NCBI GenBank assembly: GCA_018798825.1
Contig: CP076354.1
Location: forward strand, 682,001-746,000
From: Ochrobactrum sp. BTU1
Lineage (GTDB): Bacteria > Pseudomonadota > Alphaproteobacteria > Rhizobiales > Rhizobiaceae
Reading direction: 5' to 3'
Length of the DNA stretch: 64,000 nucleotides
The position numbers were made by a program, and so were the translations under genes. Under the pieces are notes generated by a model. It was not told the origin of the DNA. It did not search any database and was given only the letters and a program-made list of their open reading frames with translations. Below, in pieces: positions 19,147-27,788 of this stretch (position 1 is its first letter; each line of letters begins with the position of its first letter).

Positions 19147-19746
19147 CTAGGCGTGTGGCAGAAGTTTTGAAAGCTCTGGATGCAGCTCTTCAAATCGCTT
19201 CATCCAGCGCTTGAGCTTCGGACGACCGCGCTCCCATTTGCCTTCAAAGCGCAGCCCCAGATAACCAAGGGTGGCAGCCACCGCCAGATGACCGCCATGC
19301 AGCTTGCCAGCAAGGCGCGGTGGAGCTTCATTTAGAAGATCGAGTGCGCGTTCGGCCTTACGCCATTGCAGATCCAGCCATGGCTGATGCACTTTTTCTT
19401 CCGGGCGCATACGACGCTCGTAAACATGGGCGAGCAGAACGTCAGCCAAACCGTCTGCAATCGCTTCAAAACGCTCAGCATCCGTACGCTTTTCGGCATT
19501 GCGCGGAAAAAGCTTGTTCCCCGATACGCGGTTCAAATATTGCATGATCGCGCGGCTATCGAAGACGGACTTGCCATCATCTGTAAGCAAGGTCGGGATT
19601 TTACCCAATGGATTGGCGCTGACGAGGTTATCGGGTTCTGCCGAGGTGGTAACGACCACGCTTTCAAACGGGATACCTGCATGGGCTGCGGCCATACGCA
19701 CCTTGGCGCTGTACGGCGAGGCGGGCGAATAAAGGATCTGAGTCAT
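19147..19746 (-). CDS. Glutathione S-transferase family protein
   Basis: A 199-residue cytosolic GST with an N-terminal thioredoxin-like domain (TQILYSPASPYSAKVRMAAA, then cis-proline NPLGKIPTL and the glutathione gamma-Glu contact DSRAIMQYL) and a helical C-terminal domain. The SPYSAKV motif places the catalytic Ser at the N terminus, as in bacterial and theta/zeta-like classes. The substrate is unknown. The ATG at 19746 with AGGA in front is preferred over the adjacent GTG. Confidence 0.88.
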   Translation of the reverse strand: MTQILYSPASPYSAKVRMAAAHAGIPFESVVVTTSAEPDNLVSANPLGKIPTLLTDDGKSVFDSRAIMQYLNRVSGNKLFPRNAEKRTDAERFEAIADGLADVLLAHVYERRMRPEEKVHQPWLDLQWRKAERALDLLNEAPPRLAGKLHGGHLAVAATLGYLGLRFEGKWERGRPKLKRWMKRFEELHPELSKLLPHA

Positions 19747-19767
19747 CACGATTCCTGAGGTTTAGGA

Positions 19768-20445
19768 CTATCTTGTCGCGGGCATCATAACGGATCGGCT
19801 GCGACATGCATTGGCGTTGACCTGTTCGCAGGCACGAAACTTCAGGTCTTTCGTCATGCAGATGCGCACTTCCTGAAGGTAATTTCTATTGCAGGCGACC
19901 GATATTCCGTCCGGCTTCATTCCCGGATTGGCGGTTACAAACGCTTTTTCAACAAGCATCGGATCAACACGACGGTTTCCAGCCATGCTCCGAAGGCTCG
20001 GAGGGATGTTCACATGCTGATAGGCTTGACGGACGGTTGCGAAATATTCGTTCTGAGGAAGGCCGGAGCAGCTTCCATGCTTGCGCCATTGATGCGCGAC
20101 AAGCCCTGTGGACGGCATGATGTCCGAAACGCTTGAAACGATTTGTCGGGGAACAAAACTGCCACGGCTTCGAGCATTGTCGAACTGACAATTGGCCGGA
20201 TAGCCCCATTCGTTTTGTGGCCAAAGCCCATGAACGACAAAACCGAAAGGGCGATTGGTCCCGCATTGCTGCCTGTTTGCCCTCGGACCTTCCGAAGCGC
20301 AATAGCTTGGCGACCATGAAAGAGACAGCACATAGAAATCAAATTCACCGGGGCTGCTGTTGCCCCGGTCTTGCGCCACTGCGGGTAGCGCTGCAAAGGA
20401 AGTGGCAAGAAGGGCGGCTGAGATCGCCGCCAGTTTGCGCAGCAT
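19768..20445 (-). CDS. Secreted ribonuclease T2 family enzyme
   Basis: A 225-residue periplasmic or secreted RNase with a signal peptide (MLRKLAAISAALLATSFAAL, cleaved after VAQ). The two catalytic boxes are present: FVVHGLWPQ (His72) and HQWRKHGSC (His118, His123). Many T2 enzymes have Glu after the first histidine of the second box (HEW); here it is Gln119. Several cysteines suggest disulfides, consistent with export. It probably scavenges RNA for nucleotides. The preceding small exported protein lies 11 bases upstream, suggesting one operon. Confidence 0.9.
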   Translation of the reverse strand: MLRKLAAISAALLATSFAALPAVAQDRGNSSPGEFDFYVLSLSWSPSYCASEGPRANRQQCGTNRPFGFVVHGLWPQNEWGYPANCQFDNARSRGSFVPRQIVSSVSDIMPSTGLVAHQWRKHGSCSGLPQNEYFATVRQAYQHVNIPPSLRSMAGNRRVDPMLVEKAFVTANPGMKPDGISVACNRNYLQEVRICMTKDLKFRACEQVNANACRSRSVMMPATR

Positions 20446-20456
20446 TGCCTATCCTA

Positions 20457-20924
20457 TCAACGTAGGACGCGGCATTTTGCGTCGTACACGGCCCAGCGAT
20501 CAAAGCCATCTACGCAGAACTCGACATTCTTGCCGACGCCTGCAAAGCCTTGACCTTCTTCAACCATGTACCAGACCGAACGATTCTGGCCATCGCTGAG
20601 AACAGCCGTTGCCTTGCAATAGGTGCGATCGATCTGGGCTGGATTGTTCTTTGGCTCATAGCGCGTCAGGCGAACATCGCTCATTGCAGAAATGCCAACC
20701 TGTGGAAGGTTTGGTACGTTGCGAACCTGATAGCCGAAATCAGAAACGACGCTGCGCAGAATGCTCTGCTGACTGCAAAGACCGGCATCACCAACGGCTG
20801 TCGGTGCAGATGTCAGATAATCTGCAGCATTTGCGGGCAGGGAAGCGAACGTCAGGGGAAGAACCGATGCAGCCAGAAGTGCTGCACGAGAAAACTGTCC
20901 GATGCGATCCAACTTGCGTTGCAT
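20457..20924 (-). CDS. Small exported protein of unknown function
   Basis: A 155-residue protein I do not recognise. It has a signal peptide (basic start, hydrophobic LLAASVLPLTFASL, cleavage after ANAA) and a compact domain with four cysteines (CSQQS, YCKA, FCVDG, KCRV). Residues RSVWYMVEEGQGF and GFDRWAVYDAKCRVL give a conserved-looking C-terminal half. The start at 20924 (MQRKLDRIG) has AGGA seven bases upstream. Its stop is 11 bases before the RNase T2 start, so it could be a secreted partner of the nuclease; that is inference from position only. Confidence 0.75.
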   Translation of the reverse strand: MQRKLDRIGQFSRAALLAASVLPLTFASLPANAADYLTSAPTAVGDAGLCSQQSILRSVVSDFGYQVRNVPNLPQVGISAMSDVRLTRYEPKNNPAQIDRTYCKATAVLSDGQNRSVWYMVEEGQGFAGVGKNVEFCVDGFDRWAVYDAKCRVLR

Positions 20925-21009
20925 ATCTCTATCCTGTCTCACAATTCGAGCGTGGAGCTCGTTTTATTAAATTGGCTGAGTTGCAGTTTCTTTCAGCAAC
21001 GGGCAGCGG

Positions 21010-21882
21010 TCAAGTGCGATCCGTCTCGCTGCGTATCCATTGAATGCTGAAATTGCTCCCCTTTTCTTCACTAAGCAACTTGGTAAGGCAGGGAAGCAGG
21101 GTTTGCATCTCACTTTCCAGTGTATAGGGCGGATTGACGACAATCATTCCAGTGCCATCAAGCCTCGGCTCAAGCGATGGTGCGCGAATCGCAAGTTCAA
21201 TGCGCATGATCTTCGGAATTTCGGTTTCACGCAGGCGCTTTGAGAACCGTTCTGTCTCTTTACGGTCCTTGACCGGATACCAGAGCGCATAAGTACCACC
21301 GGGAAAACGCTTGTAAGCCTTAACCAGCCCGTCAACGAGGCGATCAAATTCGCCTTCTATTTCAAACGGCGGATCAACCAGCACCAGACCGCGTTTCTCC
21401 TTAGGCGGCATATGTGCGCCGAGCGAAAGCCAGCCATCAAGCTCAATGACGCGCGCCTGATAATCGCCGTCAAACAGCTTCGTCAGCTTTTTGGCATCCT
21501 GCGGATGAAGTTCCAGTGCCGACAAGCGATCCTGTTTGCGCAAAAGATGACGGGTCAGAAGCGGCGAGCCGGGGTAATGCCGCAGCTCTTTACCATTGTT
21601 CACCGCGCGCACCACATCGAGATAAGGCTGCAACAATTCAATAGCGGCTTCTGGGATTTCGCTTTTTTCGACTGCATCGAAAACACGGCTGATCCCGCCC
21701 GTCCATTCGCTGGTTTTGCCAGCTTCGGTGCCTCGCAGATCGTAAAGGCCGATACCTGCATGGGTATCGATCACGCGAAAGGCTTGATCCTTGCGCTTGA
21801 GATATTCAACAATGCGGGAAAGGATGACGTGCTTGACGACATCCGCAAAATTCCCGGCGTGATAGGCGTGACGATAATTCAT
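21010..21882 (-). CDS. rlmJ: 23S rRNA (adenine-2030-N6)-methyltransferase RlmJ
   Basis: RlmJ methylates A2030 of 23S rRNA using S-adenosylmethionine. The 290-residue protein begins MNYRHAYHAGNFADVVKH, the family signature start, followed by the SAM-binding VIDTHAGIGLYDL. LVDPPFE near residue 165 is probably the catalytic DPP(F/Y) of N6-adenine methyltransferases, and a second VNPPYTL lies near residue 255. The chosen ATG at 21882 matches the family N terminus; the upstream 12 codons are not family sequence. Confidence 0.9.
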   Translation of the reverse strand: MNYRHAYHAGNFADVVKHVILSRIVEYLKRKDQAFRVIDTHAGIGLYDLRGTEAGKTSEWTGGISRVFDAVEKSEIPEAAIELLQPYLDVVRAVNNGKELRHYPGSPLLTRHLLRKQDRLSALELHPQDAKKLTKLFDGDYQARVIELDGWLSLGAHMPPKEKRGLVLVDPPFEIEGEFDRLVDGLVKAYKRFPGGTYALWYPVKDRKETERFSKRLRETEIPKIMRIELAIRAPSLEPRLDGTGMIVVNPPYTLESEMQTLLPCLTKLLSEEKGSNFSIQWIRSETDRT

Positions 21883-21984
21883 GTTCGCGCTTGTTTCATG
21901 CCTCGTCGCTTTCGGCAATATCCCTGCTTCACCAAATGTGACATATAACTGTCATCATCTGCTCTCATCCGAGTCGAGTCTTCC

Positions 21985-22830
21985 ATGTCTGGTAGCGTAC
22001 TGCTGATTGTCCTTTGTGGCGCGTTTTTCCACGCAAGCTGGAATGCTATCGTCAAAGGAGGCAGTGACAAATTTTTCGCAGCCGCCTGCATTACCGGTGC
22101 GGCTGGTCTGATTTCACTGTTTTTCCTGCCTTTTTTGCCACTGCCGCATCCATCGAGCTGGATTTTCATAGGCCTCTCGACCATCACGCAGATATTCTAC
22201 ATGTCTTTGGTCGCAGCTGCCTATAAATCGGGCGACATGAGTGAAGCATATCCGATCATGCGCGGCACGCCACCTTTGCTGGTGGCACTTGTCAGCGCAC
22301 CTTTGATTGGTGAAGCCATTGGCTGGGGCGGCTGGGTAGGCATTATCCTGATCTGTAGCGGCGTTCTTGCAATGGCGCTCGAAGCGCGACGTCGTAACGG
22401 CGGCACATCGAGCAAAACCGCTTTGCTTGCGCTTGCCAATGCAGGTTTCATTGCAACTTATACCATCATTGATGGCGTCGGCGTACGGGCATCGGGTAAC
22501 ACGCTGTCCTATACGCTGTGGCTGTTTCTGATAAACGCTTTTCCGCTCGGGTGCTGGGCGCTTTATCGTGAGCCGGATCGTTTTCTCAATTATGTTCGTA
22601 ACCGATGGCGCCCGTCGCTGATTGGCGGAATTGGCACTTTGGCCTCTTACGGCCTGGCACTGTGGGCAATGACAATGGCTCCAATCGCGGTCGTCGCAGC
22701 TTTGAGAGAGACGGCAATCCTGTTTGGTGTTCTCATTTCAGCACTTATTCTCAAAGAGAAAGTGGGCCTGCCACGTTTTCTGGCTGCGGGCTTCATTGTG
22801 CTCGGCGCCATTACCTTGAGACTTTCGTGA
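21985..22830 (+). CDS. EamA/DMT family transporter
   Basis: A 281-residue inner-membrane protein with about ten hydrophobic helices arranged as two EamA repeats, the drug/metabolite transporter fold. The first half ends near residue 135 with GVLAMALEARRR and the second repeats the ETAILFGVLISALILKEKVG helix characteristic of the fold. The substrate cannot be read from sequence. It is 102 bases from divergent rlmJ and 76 bases upstream of the molybdopterin oxidoreductase, with no terminator between. Confidence 0.85.
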   Translation: MSGSVLLIVLCGAFFHASWNAIVKGGSDKFFAAACITGAAGLISLFFLPFLPLPHPSSWIFIGLSTITQIFYMSLVAAAYKSGDMSEAYPIMRGTPPLLVALVSAPLIGEAIGWGGWVGIILICSGVLAMALEARRRNGGTSSKTALLALANAGFIATYTIIDGVGVRASGNTLSYTLWLFLINAFPLGCWALYREPDRFLNYVRNRWRPSLIGGIGTLASYGLALWAMTMAPIAVVAALRETAILFGVLISALILKEKVGLPRFLAAGFIVLGAITLRLS

Positions 22831-22906
22831 AAATCTATTTCGTCGCAGGTGGTTCAACACGTCAGAAATTCGTTTCTGTGGAACTTAGCTTGCGCTAAAA
22901 AGCGCT

Positions 22907-25021
22907 ATGAACCAGCCATCCCCCAGATCAAATATCAAAATCGGACATTCTGCCTGTCCGCATGATTGCCCTTCCACCTGTGCGCTTGATGTCGAGCTGC
23001 TGGATGAGCGTACAATCGGCCGCGTCCGTGGTGCGAAGGACAACAGCTATACCGCTGGTGTAATCTGCGCCAAGGTTGCCCGCTATGCCGAGCGTGTTCA
23101 TCATCCGGATCGCCTGAAACATCCGCTCATTCGTGCTGGCCGTAAGGGTGACGGCGAGTGGAAGCAGGCATCCTGGGAAGCCGCGCTTGATCTGATCGCC
23201 GAACGCTTCATCAAGGCCGAACAGACCTATGGCAGCGAAACTGTCTGGCCATATTACTATGCTGGTACAATGGGGCTCGTGCAGCGCGATTCCATCAATC
23301 GCCTGCGCTATGCCAAACGCTATTCGAACCAGTTTGACAGTTTCTGCACCAATATGGCGTGGACCGGCTATTTTGCTGGCACCGGCAGCCTGACAGGCCC
23401 AGACCCGCGTGAGATGGCAAAGGCGGATGTGGTGGTCATCTGGGGGACCAATGCCGCAGCCACGCAGGTCAATGTGATGACCCATGCGGTGCGAGCACGA
23501 AAAGATCGCGGCGCCAAGATCGTTGTCATCGACATTTACGCCAATGCGACCGTGCGACAGGCGGATATGGGCATTGTGCTTAAGCCCGGAACGGATGGCG
23601 CTTTTGCCTGCGCTGTCATGCATGTCCTGTTTCGTGATGGTCTTGCGGACTGGGATTATCTCAATCGCTACACCGACGATCCGAAAGCGCTGGAAGCTCA
23701 TCTTGAGACCCGCACACCGGAATGGGCGGCTGAAATCACCGGCTTGAGTGTCGAGGAAATCGAAGCTTTTGCGCATCTGGTGGGTAAAACCAAGCGCACC
23801 TATTTCCGGCTTGGCTACGGCTTTACGCGCCAGCGGAATGGCGCTGTGAATATGCACGCCGCAGCATCGATTGCCTGTGTGACGGGCGCGTTTTTACACG
23901 AGGGCGGCGGCGCGTTTCATTCCAATTCCGGCATCTTCAAGATGGATAAGCGCGAGATTGAAGGCAGCGCAATGCAGGATAAAAGCCTGCGTTTCCTCGA
24001 TCAGTCGAAGATCGGACGTATTCTTACCGGCGATAGCGAAGCGCTATATGGCGGCCCGCCCGTAACAGCGATGCTGATCCAGAACACCAATCCAATGAAT
24101 GTGACGCCAGAACAGCGTCTGGTGCGTCAGGGTTTTGCCCGTGAAGACCTGTTTGTTGCCGTGCATGAGCAATTCATGACTGATACGGCCAAAATGGCCG
24201 ATGTACTGTTGCCAGCGACCACATTTCTTGAACATGACGATATTTACCGTGGCGGCGGACAGCAGCATGTGGTGCTGGGGCCGAAGTTGATCGAACCTCT
24301 TGCAGATGCTCGCCCGAATATCTTTGTTATCAACGAGTTGGCTGAACGTCTGGGCGTCGCACATCTGCCGGGCTTTAACGTCGATGAGCGTACGTTGATC
24401 GACAACATGAATGCCAACAGCGCCCTTCCGCATTTCGATGACTTGAAGGAAAAGCGCTTTGTCGATTTGCAGCCTCCATTTGAGGAAGCACATTACATCA
24501 ATGGCTTTAAATGGCCGGATGGAAAGTTCCGCTTCCGTCCTGACTGGACCGGCAGCCCGTCACCAAACAAACCACCGGAAGTCATGGGCCTGCAAGGGCC
24601 ACATCACTCCATTCCAGAGTTTCCAGACTATTGGAATGTGATTGAGGCCGTGGATGCCGAACATCCATTCCGTCTCGCCACATCGCCTGCCCATAATTTC
24701 CTGAATTCGACATTTGCGGAAACACCGACATCTCTCACGAAGGAAATCCGGCCAGAGCTTCTCATCCACCCGGATGATGCGGCTCAACTGGATATCGCAG
24801 ATGGTGAGCGGATTGAAATCGGCAATCATCGCGGTGAAGTGGTGCTTCATGCGGTGTTGCGCGCTGGTCAAAAGCGCGGTGTCGTTGTGTCAGAAGGTAT
24901 TTTCCCGAACTCCACGTTCGAGCGGGGTGAGGGGATTAATACACTGATCGGTGCGGAGCCCGCGGCGCCATATGGCGGTCTGGCAGTTCACGACACCAAA
25001 ATCTGGATCAGAAAACTTTGA
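22907..25021 (+). CDS. Molybdopterin-dependent oxidoreductase
   Basis: A 704-residue cytoplasmic enzyme of the DMSO-reductase superfamily; no Tat signal is visible. The N terminus carries a [4Fe-4S] site: Cys17, Cys21, Cys25 and Cys54 (CPHDCPSTC...VICAK). The cofactor-binding body follows, with a candidate molybdenum ligand Cys147 in SFCTNMAW, the pterin contacts VVIWGTNAAAT and NTNPMNVTP, and a C-terminal dinucleotide-binding domain (about 580-700). It resembles single-subunit members of uncertain substrate; no partner electron-transfer subunit is adjacent. moaD/moaE for its cofactor are at 13.6-14.3 kb. Confidence 0.9.
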   Translation: MNQPSPRSNIKIGHSACPHDCPSTCALDVELLDERTIGRVRGAKDNSYTAGVICAKVARYAERVHHPDRLKHPLIRAGRKGDGEWKQASWEAALDLIAERFIKAEQTYGSETVWPYYYAGTMGLVQRDSINRLRYAKRYSNQFDSFCTNMAWTGYFAGTGSLTGPDPREMAKADVVVIWGTNAAATQVNVMTHAVRARKDRGAKIVVIDIYANATVRQADMGIVLKPGTDGAFACAVMHVLFRDGLADWDYLNRYTDDPKALEAHLETRTPEWAAEITGLSVEEIEAFAHLVGKTKRTYFRLGYGFTRQRNGAVNMHAAASIACVTGAFLHEGGGAFHSNSGIFKMDKREIEGSAMQDKSLRFLDQSKIGRILTGDSEALYGGPPVTAMLIQNTNPMNVTPEQRLVRQGFAREDLFVAVHEQFMTDTAKMADVLLPATTFLEHDDIYRGGGQQHVVLGPKLIEPLADARPNIFVINELAERLGVAHLPGFNVDERTLIDNMNANSALPHFDDLKEKRFVDLQPPFEEAHYINGFKWPDGKFRFRPDWTGSPSPNKPPEVMGLQGPHHSIPEFPDYWNVIEAVDAEHPFRLATSPAHNFLNSTFAETPTSLTKEIRPELLIHPDDAAQLDIADGERIEIGNHRGEVVLHAVLRAGQKRGVVVSEGIFPNSTFERGEGINTLIGAEPAAPYGGLAVHDTKIWIRKL

Positions 25022-25032
25022 TGAAATAAAAA

Positions 25033-25062
25033 AACCGCGCTTAATTTAAATTAAGCGCGGTT
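25033..25062. terminator. Perfect 30-bp palindromic bidirectional terminator
   Basis: Twelve-base arms AACCGCGCTTAA/TTAAGCGCGGTT enclose the self-complementary TTTAAA, so the whole 30 bases are a perfect palindrome. A-rich sequence lies on the left. It sits between the convergent ends of the molybdopterin enzyme and the DUF992 gene and probably terminates both. Confidence 0.88.
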
Positions 25063-25082
25063 CTTGATTATATCAGGCCGGA

Positions 25083-25607
25083 TTAGCCTGCGTAATTCAG
25101 CTTGAGCTTGGAAAGGCCAACAGCTGCGTTGAGGCCTTTCTGGCCCTGAACCGAAATTGGCTGCAGCGAAATTGTCTTCCACGAGCCGCCGGTCAGGATG
25201 TTGGTGCCCGCGCCAATGCCGATTGAGGCATTTGCCGATGCGCCGACATAGCGGCCCTTGAGCGCGCCTTCAGGGCGAACGGTTGGAGCCCAGACAGCCC
25301 ATGCAACGGTGCCGCCATTGATGAAGCCGATATCTACGCCGATTTTTGTGATGTTGCCGGTGTAACGCTCTACCGGGCCGCGACCGCGAACAGGGCTGAA
25401 CACACAATCCACGTCCTGCTGGCTGCCGATAATGACGCCGATTGCAGGGGAAATATCACAAGTAAGAGTGCCAACTTCCGAACGCGGCTGGGTGCGACCT
25501 GATCCGGGAGGCGCTACGAAGTCAGCAGCAAGAGCAGGGGCAGTGATAGCAATGCCCGAAACGACGGCCATAGCCGACAGGAAGGAAGTCGAAAAACGGA
25601 GAGACAT
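25083..25607 (-). CDS. Exported DUF992-type protein
   Basis: A 174-residue exported protein with a signal peptide (MSLRFSTSFLSAMAVVSG, cleavage near ALAA). The mature part reads VGTLTCDISPAIGVIIGSQQ, then two cysteines in TCD and DCVF, and a glycine-rich C terminus ending KLKLNYAG. This is the DUF992 pattern common in rhizobiales, whose function is unknown. The start at 25607 has GAGG at a good distance. It is monocistronic. Confidence 0.82.
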   Translation of the reverse strand: MSLRFSTSFLSAMAVVSGIAITAPALAADFVAPPGSGRTQPRSEVGTLTCDISPAIGVIIGSQQDVDCVFSPVRGRGPVERYTGNITKIGVDIGFINGGTVAWAVWAPTVRPEGALKGRYVGASANASIGIGAGTNILTGGSWKTISLQPISVQGQKGLNAAVGLSKLKLNYAG

Positions 25608-25781
25608 GATGTTGTCCTCTAATAAACACATACTGAAAGAGACGCTTATGCGACTCTCACGGGTTGCCGAAGCAGCTTCCCTAACGAACCTGAATTAGGG
25701 CATTTTCGCGAGAATTAAAGTTTTGTTAACGAAAAAATTCGGGTGTGATTAATTTGTCGCGTTTAATCGCGCTTTTGTAAC

Positions 25782-26399
25782 TCAGGCGCTGATCACCATC
25801 GCATCTTGCGACAGGCCTATTTCCGCGTCGCCACTGGCAAATTTGCTGAGCGCCAAAGCGTAGATCTTGTGTTCGGCTTTCAAAACGCGCGCAGCAAGGC
25901 TGCTTTCCGTATCGCCTTCGACGATAGGCACAGCGGCCTGTGCCAAAATCGGACCTTCATCCATGCCTTCCGTCACCAAATGCACGGTGCAGCCAGCAAG
26001 CTTCATGCCTGCATCAAGCGCGCGCTGATGCGTGTGAAGGCCTGCGAAAAGCGGCAACAGCGAAGGATGAATGTTGAGGATACGGCGCTCGTAAGGCGCA
26101 ATGAACCTGGCCGTGAGAAGCCGCATATAGCCAGCAAGACAGATAATATCCGGCTTCAATGCGGCGAGTGCTTCAAGGATCGCATCTTCATGCGCTTCCT
26201 TGGAAGCATAGTCCTTGCGGGTAAACACCTGCGTCGCGATGCCAGCGGCCTGTGCTTTGGCAAGGCCGCCTGCATCTGACTTATCAGAGAAAACCGAGGC
26301 GATTTCAGCCGGAAAATCGGGTGCCTGAGCAGCGCGGATCAGCGCCTCCATATTGGAGCCGCTGCCCGAGATGAAAATGACGACCCGTTTGCGGCTCAT
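25782..26399 (-). CDS. purN: Phosphoribosylglycinamide formyltransferase
   Basis: PurN transfers a formyl group from 10-formyl-THF to GAR in purine synthesis. The 205-residue protein shows the phosphate loop [12 protein letters not shown] and catalytic Asn, His and Asp in NIHPSLLP (His of HPS) and TEGMDEG. The ATG at 26399 overlaps the purM stop (ATGA); the open frame upstream is purM read out of frame. This is the usual purM-purN order. Confidence 0.95.
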   Translation of the reverse strand: MSRKRVVIFISGSGSNMEALIRAAQAPDFPAEIASVFSDKSDAGGLAKAQAAGIATQVFTRKDYASKEAHEDAILEALAALKPDIICLAGYMRLLTARFIAPYERRILNIHPSLLPLFAGLHTHQRALDAGMKLAGCTVHLVTEGMDEGPILAQAAVPIVEGDTESSLAARVLKAEHKIYALALSKFASGDAEIGLSQDAMVISA

Positions 26400-27475
26400 A
26401 GTTTCAGCGTGCCCTGATAGACGACGCCTTCGCCTTCGCGCTTGACCATGCGGCCGAGTGTTGTGACGTTTTCGCCTTCCTTGGTCAAAGCTGCAATCAC
26501 TTCGTCCACCTTGTCTGGTGTGACAACAGCGATCATGCCGATGCCGCAGTTGAAGGTGCGCAGCATTTCGAGTGGTTCGACGCCGCCGGTCTTTGCAAGC
26601 CATGAGAATACGGCAGGAACATCGATTGCATCGAGATTGACTTCAGCCGCAAGACCTTCTGGCAGAACGCGCGGGATATTGTCCGGGAAACCACCGCCAG
26701 TAATATGAGCTAACGCCTTGATACCATCCGAAGCGCGGATAGCGGCAAGCAACGGCTTCACATAAATGCGGGTTGGCTCCAGCAGTGCTTCACCAAGCGT
26801 TGCACCTTCCTTGAACGGCGCATCAGACTTCCAGCCAAGGCCGGACATTTCGACAATGCGACGAACCAGAGAGAAGCCGTTGGAGTGAACGCCCGACGAC
26901 GAAAGGCCGATAATGATGTCGCCTTCCGAAACATCGCCGCGCGGCAGCAGACGGTTGCGTTCAGCAGCGCCAACCGCAAAGCCAGCCAGATCGTAATCGC
27001 CATCGCGGTACATGCCCGGCATTTCAGCGGTTTCACCGCCAATCAGCGCACAACCAGCCTGAAGGCAACCTTCCGCAATGCCGGAGACGATAGCTACGCC
27101 CTGATCAGGCGACAGCTTGCCGGTTGCGAAATAATCAAGAAAGAACAGTGGCTCTGCACCCTGAACGACGAGATCGTTCACACACATGGCAACAAGATCG
27201 ATACCAACAGTGTCGTGCTTGTCTGCATCGATTGCAATTTTGAGCTTTGTGCCAACGCCATCATTGGCTGCAACCAGCACCGGATCGGTGAAACCTGCCG
27301 CTTTGAGATCGAAGAGGCCACCAAAACCACCAATTTCGCCATCTGCGCCAGGGCGACGCGTGGAGCGGACAAGTGGCTTGATCTTGTCGACCATCAGATT
27401 GCCGGCATCGATATCGACGCCCGCTTCAGCATAAGTCAGTCCATTTTTTCTGGCGGGGTTATTTTCCGTGGTCAT
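26396..27475 (-). CDS. purM: Phosphoribosylformylglycinamidine cyclo-ligase
   Basis: PurM (AIR synthetase) closes the imidazole ring in purine synthesis using ATP. The 359-residue protein contains [15 protein letters not shown], the ATP/Mg-binding [10 protein letters not shown], and [13 protein letters not shown], all PurM hallmarks. AGGAG precedes the ATG at 27475; an immediately upstream GTG is an alternative. It heads the purM-purN pair with a four-base overlap. Confidence 0.95.
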   Translation of the reverse strand: MTTENNPARKNGLTYAEAGVDIDAGNLMVDKIKPLVRSTRRPGADGEIGGFGGLFDLKAAGFTDPVLVAANDGVGTKLKIAIDADKHDTVGIDLVAMCVNDLVVQGAEPLFFLDYFATGKLSPDQGVAIVSGIAEGCLQAGCALIGGETAEMPGMYRDGDYDLAGFAVGAAERNRLLPRGDVSEGDIIIGLSSSGVHSNGFSLVRRIVEMSGLGWKSDAPFKEGATLGEALLEPTRIYVKPLLAAIRASDGIKALAHITGGGFPDNIPRVLPEGLAAEVNLDAIDVPAVFSWLAKTGGVEPLEMLRTFNCGIGMIAVVTPDKVDEVIAALTKEGENVTTLGRMVKREGEGVVYQGTLKL

Positions 27476-27788
27476 CACCTGCTCCTGAAACTGGCCTGAA
27501 ACGGGGCTGTGCCCCTAGTGGGGAATAATGAGGGCGCAATGACATGAGATTGCGTGTCCTGCAAGGCCAGAAGGCCGGAAAAGCGCAAAACATCGCAGGA
27601 ATCTGCTGAAATTTTCGCGATTGTGGATTTGCAGTAACCTGTCAATGCATAGCCAGCGCCGCGCTCATAAGCATTGCAATCTTTTTGCTACGATCTAACT
27701 ATCTCTATCTGCCCGCGCTTACGAGAATAGTAACGCCGACGTATTATAGCTGAGACGCGGGAAATATCTTTGCAGAGAATGGATCAAA
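27476..27788. promoter_or_regulatory. Divergent intergenic region purM / PerM-like permease
   Basis: A 313-base interval between divergent genes. I see no gene, tRNA or strong dyad in it, and no PurR- or purine-riboswitch-like fold. It must contain both promoters. Confidence 0.4.

Noticed and set aside
22928..23857. 309-codon frame on the minus strand
   Set aside because: Antisense to the molybdopterin oxidoreductase, which has a full set of cofactor motifs.
26400..26603. 68-codon upstream extension of purN
   Set aside because: It is purM read in another frame, extremely Arg-rich; the ATG overlapping the purM stop is the real start.
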